Source: an uncultured Anaerolineae bacterium
GTDB taxonomy: Bacteria > Chloroflexota > Anaerolineae > J036 > Brachytrichaceae
DNA: 64,000 bases
Direction of reading: 5' to 3'
NCBI GenBank assembly: GCA_937927775.1
Contig: CALBEF010000021.1
Coordinates: 1-64,000, forward strand
A model generated the notes under the pieces. The model did not search any database. It saw only the letters and a list, made by a program, of their open reading frames with translations, and was not told where the DNA came from. Position numbers and translations under genes: made by a program. Below, one piece after another: positions 7,577 through 16,535 of this stretch; the stretch's first letter is position 1; each line of letters starts with the position of its first letter.

Positions 7577-9000
7577 TGTTTCGTTCTCGTTCACAGTCGT
7601 CGTCCTCTGCTACAGACAAAGTGTCTGCCCTGTCGATCCTGCGGCTGACACTGCCGAAGCTGGGCGTGGCCTTTTCGTTTGCCATGCTCCTGAGCGTCTT
7701 CAACCGCGTCATGATCGAGGAGCTGGCCATCATGCCCATCATCGTTGGCGCCATGTATCTGGTCTACAACATCGTCAATGGCTTCGGCCAGGTGACGGTT
7801 GGGCGCATTTCTGATCGCCGGCCCATTTTGGGCCTGCGCCGCACGCCGTATTTGCTTGCCGGGCTGCTGCTCTCCTCGCTTGCGCTGATGCCTCTGCCGG
7901 CTGTCGCGACGGCAGTCAGCGCCGATTCTGCGCTTGTCCCACTGCTCTTTGTGGTCATGCTTGTCTTTGGCGCCGGCTTCGCGATGGCCGGTGACTCGCA
8001 CAACGCCCTAATCGCCGAGATGACCGCTGGCAGGAAGAACCGCAGCGCGGTCATCGCAGTGGTCTGGTTCTTCCAGATTTTCGCTTCCATTGTTGTGGCG
8101 ATTGCCGTGTCCATCGTCCTGCAGGTGGCCGATCAGGCTGCCGGCGCCGCGCGCGGGTGCATGACCGAAGCGTGCCATCTGATTCGCAAAGAGGTCGCTC
8201 TGCAACTGATGCCCGGCATTTTCGCGCTCGGCCCGATTATCGCTTTCATCGGCTGGTTGCCGCTGATCGGCCTCGAGCCGCGTCTGACCCGCGCCCAGGC
8301 GCAGGGGGTCGCGCCGCGCCCGCCGCTCCATCTCCAACAAGCCTACACGCGCATCTTCTCCAACACGCAGGCTCGCATTTTCTTCTTCTTCGTGTTCATT
8401 TCCATCTTTGCGCTGTTCGTTCAGGACGACATCCTGGAGCCGTTCGGGGCTAAAGTGTTCGCCCTGCCCGTGTCTGCGACCACGCAGTTCCAGCCCATCA
8501 TGGGCGGCGCTACCCTGGTCGCCATGCTGGTGATGGGCTTCGTCGCCGGCGCGCGCTCCATCTCCAAGCGCAAGATCACCAACTTTGGCGCGGCCATATC
8601 CGGCGCCGGCCTGTTGACGCTGGGACTGTCCGCTATCTTCCACGTCCTGCCGCTCATGTACGCCGGCATCGCCGTTCTCGGCCTGGGCATGGGCGTCTTC
8701 AACATCGGCGCGCTGTCCATGATGATGGACATGACCATCCCCGGCGAAACCGGCTCGCTCATGGGCGCCTGGGGCATGGCTCAGGCGGTTGCCACCGGCC
8801 TGGCGAACTTCCTCGGCACTTTCCTGTTGCAAGCCGGCCTGGCCCTCACCGGCGACAACGCGCCCCTCACCTACGCGCTGATCTTCGGCTTCTCCGCCGT
8901 GTTGTGTGTGACGGCCATCTGGCTGGTGCTGCGCGTCAATGTCGAGCAGTTCCAGAAGATGTCCAGAGAGCAGATTGCGCTCACGCTCGAAGCCGCTTAA
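7576..9000 (+). CDS. PucC/LhaA-type (BCD family) MFS protein, copy 2
   Basis: Second bacteriochlorophyll-delivery-type MFS protein, 474 aa, twelve predicted helices. Start ATG 7576 follows AGGAGG with normal spacing; the longer frame from 7414 is rejected. Family marks: LLSVFNRVMIEELAI in helix 1 and GRISDRRPILGLRRTPYL after helix 2. Compared with copy 1 it has a longer central loop (a hydrophilic stretch with GCMTEACHLIRKEV). It probably assists antenna or pigment assembly; which copy serves which complex cannot be told. It is the last gene before the bch block, with a perfect hairpin downstream. Confidence 0.88.
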   Translation: MFRSRSQSSSSATDKVSALSILRLTLPKLGVAFSFAMLLSVFNRVMIEELAIMPIIVGAMYLVYNIVNGFGQVTVGRISDRRPILGLRRTPYLLAGLLLSSLALMPLPAVATAVSADSALVPLLFVVMLVFGAGFAMAGDSHNALIAEMTAGRKNRSAVIAVVWFFQIFASIVVAIAVSIVLQVADQAAGAARGCMTEACHLIRKEVALQLMPGIFALGPIIAFIGWLPLIGLEPRLTRAQAQGVAPRPPLHLQQAYTRIFSNTQARIFFFFVFISIFALFVQDDILEPFGAKVFALPVSATTQFQPIMGGATLVAMLVMGFVAGARSISKRKITNFGAAISGAGLLTLGLSAIFHVLPLMYAGIAVLGLGMGVFNIGALSMMMDMTIPGETGSLMGAWGMAQAVATGLANFLGTFLLQAGLALTGDNAPLTYALIFGFSAVLCVTAIWLVLRVNVEQFQKMSREQIALTLEAA

Positions 9001-9021
9001 GCGCTATTTTTTGCCCGATCC

Positions 9022-9053
9022 GATGTCGGGCTTCCCTGCCGAAGCCCGACATC
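9022..9053 (+). terminator. perfect 13-bp hairpin upstream of bchF
   Basis: GATGTCGGGCTTC at 9022-9034 pairs perfectly with 9041-9053 across a 6-nt loop. It lies 21 nt after the stop of the second PucC-like gene and 18 nt before bchF. No U-tract follows; the T-run lies before it. It could cap the upstream mRNA or modulate bchF, which has no visible Shine-Dalgarno. Confidence 0.55.
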
Positions 9054-9071
9054 TTGCCCATCTTGCAAGCG

Positions 9072-9575
9072 ATGCGATACACCCCCGAACAACTTGAGCG
9101 GCGCAACCGCTCTATCTGGACGCCGGTGCAGGCTATCGGCGCTCCCATTCAGTTGCTGGTTTTCCTTGTCAATGTCGTCCTGGTCGTTCGCTTTCTGGCC
9201 ACCGGCGCAGACTACGAACTGGCCCATGCCGTGTCGGTCGTCAAGGTGCTCATGCTCTACTTCATGACGATCACCGGCATGTTCTGGGAGCGCGAGGTGT
9301 TTGGCGCCTGGTTCATGGCCAAACAATTCTTCTGGGAAGATTTTGTCAACCTGATTGCGCTCATCGCGCACACGGCCTTTCTGCTGTCCGGCTGGCTGGG
9401 CGCCGAGCCGACGACGCAAATGTGGATCATGTGCGTCGCTTTCCTGACCTACCTCGCCAACTTCACCCAGTTCGTGCTGCGAGGCGTGCGCGCTGGCATG
9501 CAGAAGCGGGCTGCGCAACGCGCCGGGCAGAGCGCCTCCCCGGCCGCTGCTCAAACTGGAACGCTGCCATCATGA
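9072..9575 (+). CDS. bchF: 3-vinyl bacteriochlorophyllide hydratase
   Basis: Hydrates the C3 vinyl group to hydroxyethyl on the way to bacteriochlorophyll a; BchC then oxidises it. ATG 9072 is chosen because the family N terminus (RYTPEQLERRNRSIWTPVQ) begins there; the longer frame from 8904 overlaps the previous gene. 167 aa, close to the usual length, with about four helices; IWTPVQ and FFWEDFVNLI are the family's conserved stretches. It ends in an ATGA overlap with bchI, so the two are translationally coupled. The last 25 residues are an Ala/Gln-rich variable tail. Confidence 0.9.
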   Translation: MRYTPEQLERRNRSIWTPVQAIGAPIQLLVFLVNVVLVVRFLATGADYELAHAVSVVKVLMLYFMTITGMFWEREVFGAWFMAKQFFWEDFVNLIALIAHTAFLLSGWLGAEPTTQMWIMCVAFLTYLANFTQFVLRGVRAGMQKRAAQRAGQSASPAAAQTGTLPS

Positions 9576-10648
9576 GCCGGCCCGCCATTGCCAATCAACC
9601 GGCAGTCGAACCGGCCTTCCCCTTCACCGCCATCGTCGGCCAGGACGAGATGAAGTTGTGCCTGCTGCTCAACGTCATCGATCCGCGCATTGGCGGCGTG
9701 CTGGTGATGGGGCATCGCGGCACCGGCAAGAGCACCACCGTGCGCGCCCTCGCTGCCGTTCTCCCGTCCATCACGCGCGTCGCCGGCGATCCCTATAACC
9801 GCGCCCCCGAAGACATCCAGGAAGCGCCCAGCACCCTGCCCGTGAACGGACGCGCCAACGGCTGCGCGGCTGGCCGGCCCAAAACAGAGCGCATTCCGGT
9901 TCCTGTCGTCGATCTGCCGCTCGGCGCAACGGAAGACCGTGTGTGCGGCACGATCGACATCGAACAGGCTCTGACGCGCGGGGTCAAGGCGTTCGAGCCG
10001 GGGCTGCTGGCGCAGGCCAATCGCGGCTTCCTGTACATCGACGAGGTCAACCTGCTCGACGATCATCTGGTGGACGTGCTGCTCGATGTCGCTGCCAGCG
10101 GCTGGAATGTGGTCGAGCGCGAAGGCGTCAGCGTTCGCCATCCCGCCCGTTTCGTGCTGGTTGGCTCCGGCAACCCTGAAGAAGGCGACCTGCGCCCGCA
10201 ACTGCTCGACCGCTTCGGGATGCACGCCCGCATCACCACGATCACCGATGCCGCTCTGCGCGTCGAGATCGTCAAGCGCCGGCGCGCTTTCGATGCCGAT
10301 CCGTTTGCTTTTGCCGCTGCGTGGGAGAAGGAGCAGCGCGCGCTGCGCAATCGCATCACCCGCGCGCAGAAAGCGCTGGCCGGCGTCGAGTTGCCCGATG
10401 AAGTGCTGACGCGAATCGCGCAGGTTTGCATGCGCCTCGGCATCGATGGGCATCGCGGCGAGTTGACCCTGGCGCGAGCGGCAGCGGCCCTGGCCGCTTT
10501 CCACCACAGCCCGCGTGTCTCGTGGCAGGACGTGGTTGCTGTCGCCCCGGCCTGTCTGCGTCACCGGCTGCGGCGCGACCCGCTGGAGACGGTCGATTCC
10601 GATGACAGGATCGAGCGCGCGCTTCAGGCATCTGCCGCCGAGGCTTGA
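9572..10648 (+). CDS. bchI: magnesium chelatase subunit I
   Basis: AAA+ ATPase of the Mg-protoporphyrin chelatase; works with BchD as a ring complex that drives BchH. 358 aa. Walker A is GHRGTGKST, Walker B is LYIDEVNLLDDHLVD, and a sensor stretch VGSGNPEEGDLRPQLLDRFG follows, all in expected order. The gene overlaps bchF by 4 nt and ends 1 nt before the bchD start, so bchF-I-D-H form one tightly packed unit. The N terminus, starting at ATG 9572, is about 18 residues before the conserved FPFTAIVGQ. Confidence 0.96.
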   Translation: MSRPAIANQPAVEPAFPFTAIVGQDEMKLCLLLNVIDPRIGGVLVMGHRGTGKSTTVRALAAVLPSITRVAGDPYNRAPEDIQEAPSTLPVNGRANGCAAGRPKTERIPVPVVDLPLGATEDRVCGTIDIEQALTRGVKAFEPGLLAQANRGFLYIDEVNLLDDHLVDVLLDVAASGWNVVEREGVSVRHPARFVLVGSGNPEEGDLRPQLLDRFGMHARITTITDAALRVEIVKRRRAFDADPFAFAAAWEKEQRALRNRITRAQKALAGVELPDEVLTRIAQVCMRLGIDGHRGELTLARAAAALAAFHHSPRVSWQDVVAVAPACLRHRLRRDPLETVDSDDRIERALQASAAEA

Positions 10649-10649
10649 C

Positions 10650-12548
10650 ATGTCCATCTCGTTGACACAGCGCATTCAACCGCCGGCTGCGCTTCGTTTC
10701 AATGAAGTGGTTGGGTTGGATGTCGCCAAACAGGCGCTGCTCTTTCTGGCTGTTGATCCGTCGCTGGCCGGCGTTGCGTTGGCCGCGCCCGTCGGCGCCG
10801 GCAAGTCCACCCTGGCGCGCGCCTTCGCCGCCCTGTTGCCCGACGACGCGCCGTTCGTGGAATTGCCGCTCAACGTCACCGAAGATCGCCTGATCGGCGG
10901 CCTCGATCTGGAAGCGACCCTCGCGCGCGGCGAGCGCGTGGTCGAAGCCGGCCTGCTGGCGCGCGCGCATGGCGGCGTTCTCTACATTGACGGCCTGAAC
11001 CTGCTCGACCCCGGCGTGGCCGCGCACATCATGGATGCCATGGCGCGCGGCGTTGTGCATGTTGAGCGCGACGGAATTAGCGCCGTCCATCCCGCCCGCT
11101 TCAGGCTGATCGGCGCGTTTGACCCCAGCGATGGCCCCGTGGCCGGCAGCCTGCTCGATCGCATCGGACTGATCATCCCCTTCGCCCCACAGGGCGATGC
11201 CGCGATCCGCGCCGAAGTGGTGCGCCGCAATCTGCGGCCCGCCGGCGCGGCGGAAACGGACGAGGCCAACGATGACGCGATGCTGCGCGCGCTGATCGAG
11301 CTGGCGCGCGAGCAGTTGCCGCAGGTCGCCATCCGCGATGAGCAGATGGAGGCGCTGGCCCGTCTGGCGCTCAGCCTGGGCGTCGAGGGCAATCGCGCCG
11401 ATGTGTTTGCCGTCAAGGCTGCGCTCGCCAGCGCCGCATTGGCCGGGCGCGCCGATGTCAGCGACGCTGATCTGGAAGTGGCGGCCAGGCTGGTCCTGCT
11501 GCCGCGCGCCACGCGCTCGCCGCAGCCGGCGCAGGTTGAGCAACAGCCGCAACCCGCCCCAAACCTCGCGCCGAATCCCGACCATCCCGCCGACGACCCG
11601 TCCAATACGCCCGCTGACCAGAAGCAGACGCCAGAGCAGATCGAGGAGCTGCTGATGAGCGCCGTCGAGGCCGATTTGCCCGCCGATCTGTCGAACCTGC
11701 CCTTTGCCACACAACGGCGCGGCAGGACCGGCAGCCGGGGCGTTGCGCTCAACGACCGGCGCGGGCGTTTTGTGCGCGCTGTGCCCGGCCCGTTGCGCGG
11801 CCACAAGATCGCCCTGCTGCCCACGCTGCTGGCTGCTGCGCCCTGGCAGGCGCTGCGCGCAACAGCCGGTGACAGACTGCCGGATGCAGTTAATCATCCC
11901 GCGCCGGTTGTCCGCATCACGCGCGAGGATATTCGCGTCAAACGCTTCCGCGACAAGGCCGGCGCGCTCTTCATCTTCGTGGTGGACGCCTCCGGCTCAA
12001 TGGCGCTCAACCGTATGCGCGAAGCCAAAGGCGCGACGGTGCGCCTCTTGCAGAACGCCTATGTCCACCGCGATCAGGTCTCGCTGATTGCGTTTCGAGG
12101 CCGGGCGGCTCAGGTTCTGCTCCCGCCCTCGCAGAGCGTTGATCGCGCCAAACGCGAGCTGGATGTGTTGCCGACCGGCGGCGGCACCCCCCTGGCGTCG
12201 GCTTTGTGGCTGGCCTGGCAGACTGTGCGCCAGGCGCGCAGCCGGGGCGTCGAGCAGGCCACGCTGGTCTTGATGACCGACGGGCGCGCCAACGTCGCGC
12301 TGGACAGCGCTCACCCTGACAGCGGCGAGGCCGGCCCCGAACCAGCCGGCGCCGACAAAGAACAAATCGTTCGGCAAGTCCAACAGCTTGCCCGACGCAT
12401 CGCCTGCGACCGAATCAACGCGGTGGTCATCGACACGCAGGCTGGCTACCTTTCACGTGGCGAAGCGCGCGCGCTGGCCGGCTATCTCAACGGCCGCTAC
12501 GTGTATTTGCCCAACGCGAAAGCGCATCAGATTGCGGAGGCAATATGA
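10650..12548 (+). CDS. bchD: magnesium chelatase subunit D
   Basis: Second AAA+ subunit of Mg chelatase, 632 aa. Domain order: AAA+ module (about 15-330), Pro-rich acidic linker (about 290-345), von Willebrand A domain (about 420-632) with MIDAS motif DASGSM. Walker A (GAGKST) is kept, but the Walker B Glu seen in BchI (IDEVNLL) is Gly here (IDGLNLL), as expected for an ATPase-impaired partner. The integrin-I domain is thought to contact BchH. Start ATG 10650 lies 1 nt after bchI; the stop overlaps the bchH start by 4 nt. Confidence 0.96.
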   Translation: MSISLTQRIQPPAALRFNEVVGLDVAKQALLFLAVDPSLAGVALAAPVGAGKSTLARAFAALLPDDAPFVELPLNVTEDRLIGGLDLEATLARGERVVEAGLLARAHGGVLYIDGLNLLDPGVAAHIMDAMARGVVHVERDGISAVHPARFRLIGAFDPSDGPVAGSLLDRIGLIIPFAPQGDAAIRAEVVRRNLRPAGAAETDEANDDAMLRALIELAREQLPQVAIRDEQMEALARLALSLGVEGNRADVFAVKAALASAALAGRADVSDADLEVAARLVLLPRATRSPQPAQVEQQPQPAPNLAPNPDHPADDPSNTPADQKQTPEQIEELLMSAVEADLPADLSNLPFATQRRGRTGSRGVALNDRRGRFVRAVPGPLRGHKIALLPTLLAAAPWQALRATAGDRLPDAVNHPAPVVRITREDIRVKRFRDKAGALFIFVVDASGSMALNRMREAKGATVRLLQNAYVHRDQVSLIAFRGRAAQVLLPPSQSVDRAKRELDVLPTGGGTPLASALWLAWQTVRQARSRGVEQATLVLMTDGRANVALDSAHPDSGEAGPEPAGADKEQIVRQVQQLARRIACDRINAVVIDTQAGYLSRGEARALAGYLNGRYVYLPNAKAHQIAEAI

Positions 12549-15500
12549 AAGTGAAGCGCACCCCCGATACCCACAAACAACCCGCCGCGCCGGCGACGGA
12601 TGAGGGCCGGCTGAACGCAGTTGCCGTCGTCGGCATGGAAAACTTCAATCGCAGCGTGTGGACGCAGGTCAAAAGCGACCTCGCGCCCGATATTCACCTC
12701 CAGCAATGGACCGACCTTGACCTTGACCGCAAGCCGCCCGAACTGGCCCAGGCGATTCAGGAAGCCGACTGCCTGTTCCTCACCATGATTAATTTCAGGG
12801 AGCAGGCGGATTGGCTGCGCGAACAGGTCGCCCGTTCACGCGCGCAGACGATCTTCGCCTACGAATCGATGCCGGAGATCATGGCGTTGAACAAAGTCGG
12901 CGACTACGCGGTCAGCGGCAAGGGCGGGATGCCGGAGCCGATCAAGCGCGTGGCGCGCCTGCTGGTGAAAGGCCGTGAGGAAGACACGCTGTACGGCTAC
13001 ACCAAACTGATGAAGCTCATGCAGACCATGATGCGCTTCATGCCGGACAAGGCGCGCGACTTCAAAAACTGGATGACGGTCAACATCTACTGGAACCAGC
13101 CGCTGCCGCGCAACATCGTCAACATGTTCCGGCTGATCGCCCGCGAGTACTTTGGCCGCCCGCTGCCGGTCGAACCGGTGGTCGAAGTGCCGATGATGGG
13201 CCTGTATCACCCCGACGCGCCCGGCTTTTTTAAGGATATGAAATCCTTCCGCGAGTGGGAGCGCCGCCGCAAGCCGGAAGTCAGAAGTCAGAACACAGAA
13301 GTCAGAAGTCAGACGGCTGAAGACGCGCCACCCAACACCCAACACGCAACACGCAACACGCAACATGCAATACGCACTACGCGACACGCAACACGCAAAT
13401 CAACCGTCGGCCTTCTCTTTTTCCGCAAACACCTCGTGCAGGAGCGCGGCTACATCGACGACGTGATTCGCGCCTTCGAGAACGCCGGCCTGTCGGTGCT
13501 GCCGATGTTTGTGGCCGGCATCGAGGGGCATGTGGCCGTGCGCGACTGGCTGGCCAAAGAGAAGATCGATCTGCTGGTCAGCACGATCGGTTTTGCCCTG
13601 GTGGGCGGGCCGGCCGGCTCTACCGCCCCCGGACTGTCGGTCAAAATCGCCAACGACATTCTGGGCGGCATGAACGTCCCCTACATCGTCGCGCAACCCC
13701 TGTACGTGCAGGACTTCGACGCCTGGCAGCGCGTGGGTGTTGGGCCGATGCAGTCCACGGTGTTGTACGCGCTGCCGGAGATGGATGGCGCAATCGACCC
13801 TGTGGTGATCGGGGCGTTGCACAACGGCGGCTTCCGCACCGCCCCCGACCGGCTGGAGCGTCTGACAACGCTGGCGCGCAACTGGATTGCGTTGCGCCAC
13901 ACGCCCAACAAAGACAAGCGCCTGGCGATTGTGGCGTACGACTACCCGCCCGGCCTGGGCAGGAAAGCCACCGCCGCTTTGCTCGATGTGCCGCGCAGCC
14001 TGCTCAACCTGCTGCGTCGTTTGCAGGCTGAGGGCTACCACACCGGCCCGCTGCCCGAAACGCCCGAACGTCTGTTTGAAATGCTCGATGCGGCCACCGG
14101 CGCCAACGCGGACGGTGTCTGCGTCACCGCCGATCAATACCGCGCCTGGGTTTCGCCCGATGAGCGTGAGCGTATCGAAGCGCGCTGGGGCGCGTTCCCC
14201 GGCGAGATTGCCCCGCAGGGCCGCGATCGTGTCTTCATCGGCGGGCTGCAACTCGGCAACATTTATATCGGCGTGCAGCCGCGCTTTGGCGTGCAGGGCG
14301 ACCCGATGCGCCTGTTGTTCGACAAGGCCAACACCCCGCATCATCAGTACATCAGCTTTTACCGCTGGATCGCGCGCGGCTTTGGCGCGCATGCGCTCAT
14401 CCATGTTGGCATGCATGGCTCGGCGGAATGGATGCCCGGCCTGCAACTGGGCCTGACGCGCCAGTGCTGGTCAGACGCGCTCCTCGGCGAATTGCCGCAT
14501 CTTTATCTCTATCCGGTCAATAACCCCAGCGAGGCCAACATCGCCAAGCGGCGCGGCTACGCTGTGATGATCTCGCACGCCACGCCGCCGATGACGCGCG
14601 CCGGCCTGTACAAAGAGCTGGCCGCGCTCCGCGAGATGCTGGATGACTATCGCCAGCGCGCCGCCGACCTGCGCCAGGCCGGCCAGACTGCCGACGCCAC
14701 ATTTGAAGAGGCCGTGCTGCGCAAGGTCGCGCTGGTCAACCTTGACAACGATTGCCCGCGCCATGCCGATGAGCCGTTCGACGATTACGCCAGCCGGCTG
14801 TACGCCTATCTGCGCGAGCTGGAAGACCGCCTCATCACCGGCGCGCTGCATGTGCTCGGCGAAGCCTCGCCGATTGACACACAGGCCGTGGTCATCACCG
14901 AACTGTTGAAGGCGCGCGGCAACGGCCATTCGCTGGCTGCGTTGACGATGCGCGCGCTGGACGGCGGCTCAGCGCCGTCGGGCTATGCCGACCTCGCCGC
15001 GCGCGCGCGCCAGGGCGACCCCGCCGCGCTGCAACGCCGCGAGCAGGTTGATCGCGCCTGCCGCGAGTTTGTGGAGTGCAGCATTCTGGGCGCTGAGCAG
15101 CCCGGCCCGGCCTTCAGTCGCGCCACCGGCGCCCAACAAGTGGATAGCGAGACCGCACAGGCCCTGGACGCCATGACCCGCGCCGGCCGGGAACTGGCGC
15201 GCGCGTTGTCCGATCATCGCGCCGAGGTAGACGCCGTCGTGCGCGCGCTGGCCGGCGGTTTCATCCCCTCCGGCCCTGGCGGCGATCTCATCCGCGATGG
15301 GATCAACGTGCTGCCCACCGGCCGCAATATCCACGCCATTGACCCCTGGCGCATTCCGTCTGAACTGGCGTTTGCGCGCGGCGCGCAGATCGCCGATGCG
15401 ATTCTGGCCCGCCATCTTGAAGAGAACAACGGCGCTTACCCGGAGACCATCGCGCAGGTGCTGTGGGGCCTCGACACCATCAAGACAAAGGGCGAGGCGA

Positions 15501-16507
15501 TCGGCACAGTGCTGCGGTTGATCGGCGCGCGCCCTGCCTACGACGGGCAGGGCAAGATCAGCCACTATGAGTTGATCCCGTTGAGCGAACTCGATCGCCC
15601 GCGCATTGACGTGCTGATGAATCTCAGCCCGGTCTTCCGCGACACGTTTGGAATTGTCATGGATCATCTGGATCGGCTGGTGCGCGCCGCCGCGCAGGCC
15701 GATGAGCCGCCGGAGCTGAACTTCATCCGCAAACATGTTCAGGAACAGATGGCCGCCGGCGCGGATTTTGACTGCGCCACCGCCCGTCTGTTCACCCAGT
15801 CGCCGGGCAACTACGGCACGTATGTGGATGACATGATCGAAGACTCCGCCTGGCAGACTGAAGACGATCTCGACGCTTTGTTCATTCGCCGCAACGCCTA
15901 CGCTTATGGCGGCAAGCGACACGGCGAACACGCGCCCGAAATCTTCCAGCGTTTGCTGGGCACGGTGGGCCGCGTGGTGCAGGAGATCGACTCGGTGGAG
16001 TTTGGCGTGGCTGACATCGATCATTACTTCGCCTCCTCCGGCGCGCTGCATCTGGCGGCCCGCCGGCGTCATCACAACGGCGTCCCCGTCAAGCTGAACT
16101 ACATCGAATCGTTCACCGCCGAAACCCGCGTTGACGACGTGGACAAAGTGCTGCGCATGGAATACCGCTCCAGGCTGCTCAACCCGCGCTGGTACGAGGG
16201 CATGTTGCAGCACGGCCACAGCGGCGCCGCAGAGATCAGCAACCGCTTTACCTACATGCTGGGCTGGGACGCCGTGAGCAACAGCGTGGATGACTGGGTG
16301 TACACGCAGGCCGCGCAGACATACGCGCTCGACCCGGCCATGCGCGAGCGGCTGGCCAAAGCCAACCCCCAGGCGATGCGCAATATCGTCGGCCGGCTGC
16401 TTGAGGCGAACGGGCGCGGGCTGTGGCAGGCCGATGACGCGATCATTGAGCAGTTGAGGGAGATGTACGCCGATCTGGAAGACCGGCTGGAAGGAGTGCC
16501 GGCGTGA
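12545..16507 (+). CDS. bchH: magnesium chelatase subunit H (with an in-frame repeat tract)
   Basis: Large porphyrin-binding subunit that inserts Mg2+ into protoporphyrin IX. 1320 aa; GGAGG 4 nt before ATG 12545, which overlaps bchD. Conserved blocks such as NPSEANIAKRRGYAVMISH and NRFTYMLGWDAVSN show the CobN/BchH fold is complete. Residues about 245-285 are foreign-looking: a Gln/Thr/Arg-rich stretch containing NTQHATRNTQHAIR, encoded by tandem short repeats of the kind found in nearby intergenic gaps. It falls in a linker before the conserved STVGLLFFRKH strand, so the enzyme may tolerate it. The total frame is preserved. Other BchH paralogues may exist elsewhere; only one is here. Confidence 0.96.
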   Translation: MKVKRTPDTHKQPAAPATDEGRLNAVAVVGMENFNRSVWTQVKSDLAPDIHLQQWTDLDLDRKPPELAQAIQEADCLFLTMINFREQADWLREQVARSRAQTIFAYESMPEIMALNKVGDYAVSGKGGMPEPIKRVARLLVKGREEDTLYGYTKLMKLMQTMMRFMPDKARDFKNWMTVNIYWNQPLPRNIVNMFRLIAREYFGRPLPVEPVVEVPMMGLYHPDAPGFFKDMKSFREWERRRKPEVRSQNTEVRSQTAEDAPPNTQHATRNTQHAIRTTRHATRKSTVGLLFFRKHLVQERGYIDDVIRAFENAGLSVLPMFVAGIEGHVAVRDWLAKEKIDLLVSTIGFALVGGPAGSTAPGLSVKIANDILGGMNVPYIVAQPLYVQDFDAWQRVGVGPMQSTVLYALPEMDGAIDPVVIGALHNGGFRTAPDRLERLTTLARNWIALRHTPNKDKRLAIVAYDYPPGLGRKATAALLDVPRSLLNLLRRLQAEGYHTGPLPETPERLFEMLDAATGANADGVCVTADQYRAWVSPDERERIEARWGAFPGEIAPQGRDRVFIGGLQLGNIYIGVQPRFGVQGDPMRLLFDKANTPHHQYISFYRWIARGFGAHALIHVGMHGSAEWMPGLQLGLTRQCWSDALLGELPHLYLYPVNNPSEANIAKRRGYAVMISHATPPMTRAGLYKELAALREMLDDYRQRAADLRQAGQTADATFEEAVLRKVALVNLDNDCPRHADEPFDDYASRLYAYLRELEDRLITGALHVLGEASPIDTQAVVITELLKARGNGHSLAALTMRALDGGSAPSGYADLAARARQGDPAALQRREQVDRACREFVECSILGAEQPGPAFSRATGAQQVDSETAQALDAMTRAGRELARALSDHRAEVDAVVRALAGGFIPSGPGGDLIRDGINVLPTGRNIHAIDPWRIPSELAFARGAQIADAILARHLEENNGAYPETIAQVLWGLDTIKTKGEAIGTVLRLIGARPAYDGQGKISHYELIPLSELDRPRIDVLMNLSPVFRDTFGIVMDHLDRLVRAAAQADEPPELNFIRKHVQEQMAAGADFDCATARLFTQSPGNYGTYVDDMIEDSAWQTEDDLDALFIRRNAYAYGGKRHGEHAPEIFQRLLGTVGRVVQEIDSVEFGVADIDHYFASSGALHLAARRRHHNGVPVKLNYIESFTAETRVDDVDKVLRMEYRSRLLNPRWYEGMLQHGHSGAAEISNRFTYMLGWDAVSNSVDDWVYTQAAQTYALDPAMRERLAKANPQAMRNIVGRLLEANGRGLWQADDAIIEQLREMYADLEDRLEGVPA
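13277..13398 (+). repeat. heptamer-type repeat tract inside bchH
   Basis: First part is AAGTCAG-type units (13277-13310), second part is CGCAACA-type units with a 7-bp period (about 13330-13398). Read on the minus strand the order is TTGCGTG units, then a linker, then CTGACTT units, the same order as the tracts at 17499 and 18798. It is translated as a 7-residue periodic peptide because 21 nt equals three units. Confidence 0.9.
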
Positions 16508-16535
16508 GGGCGCCCGCTCAGGCGAGTGAAGTCCG

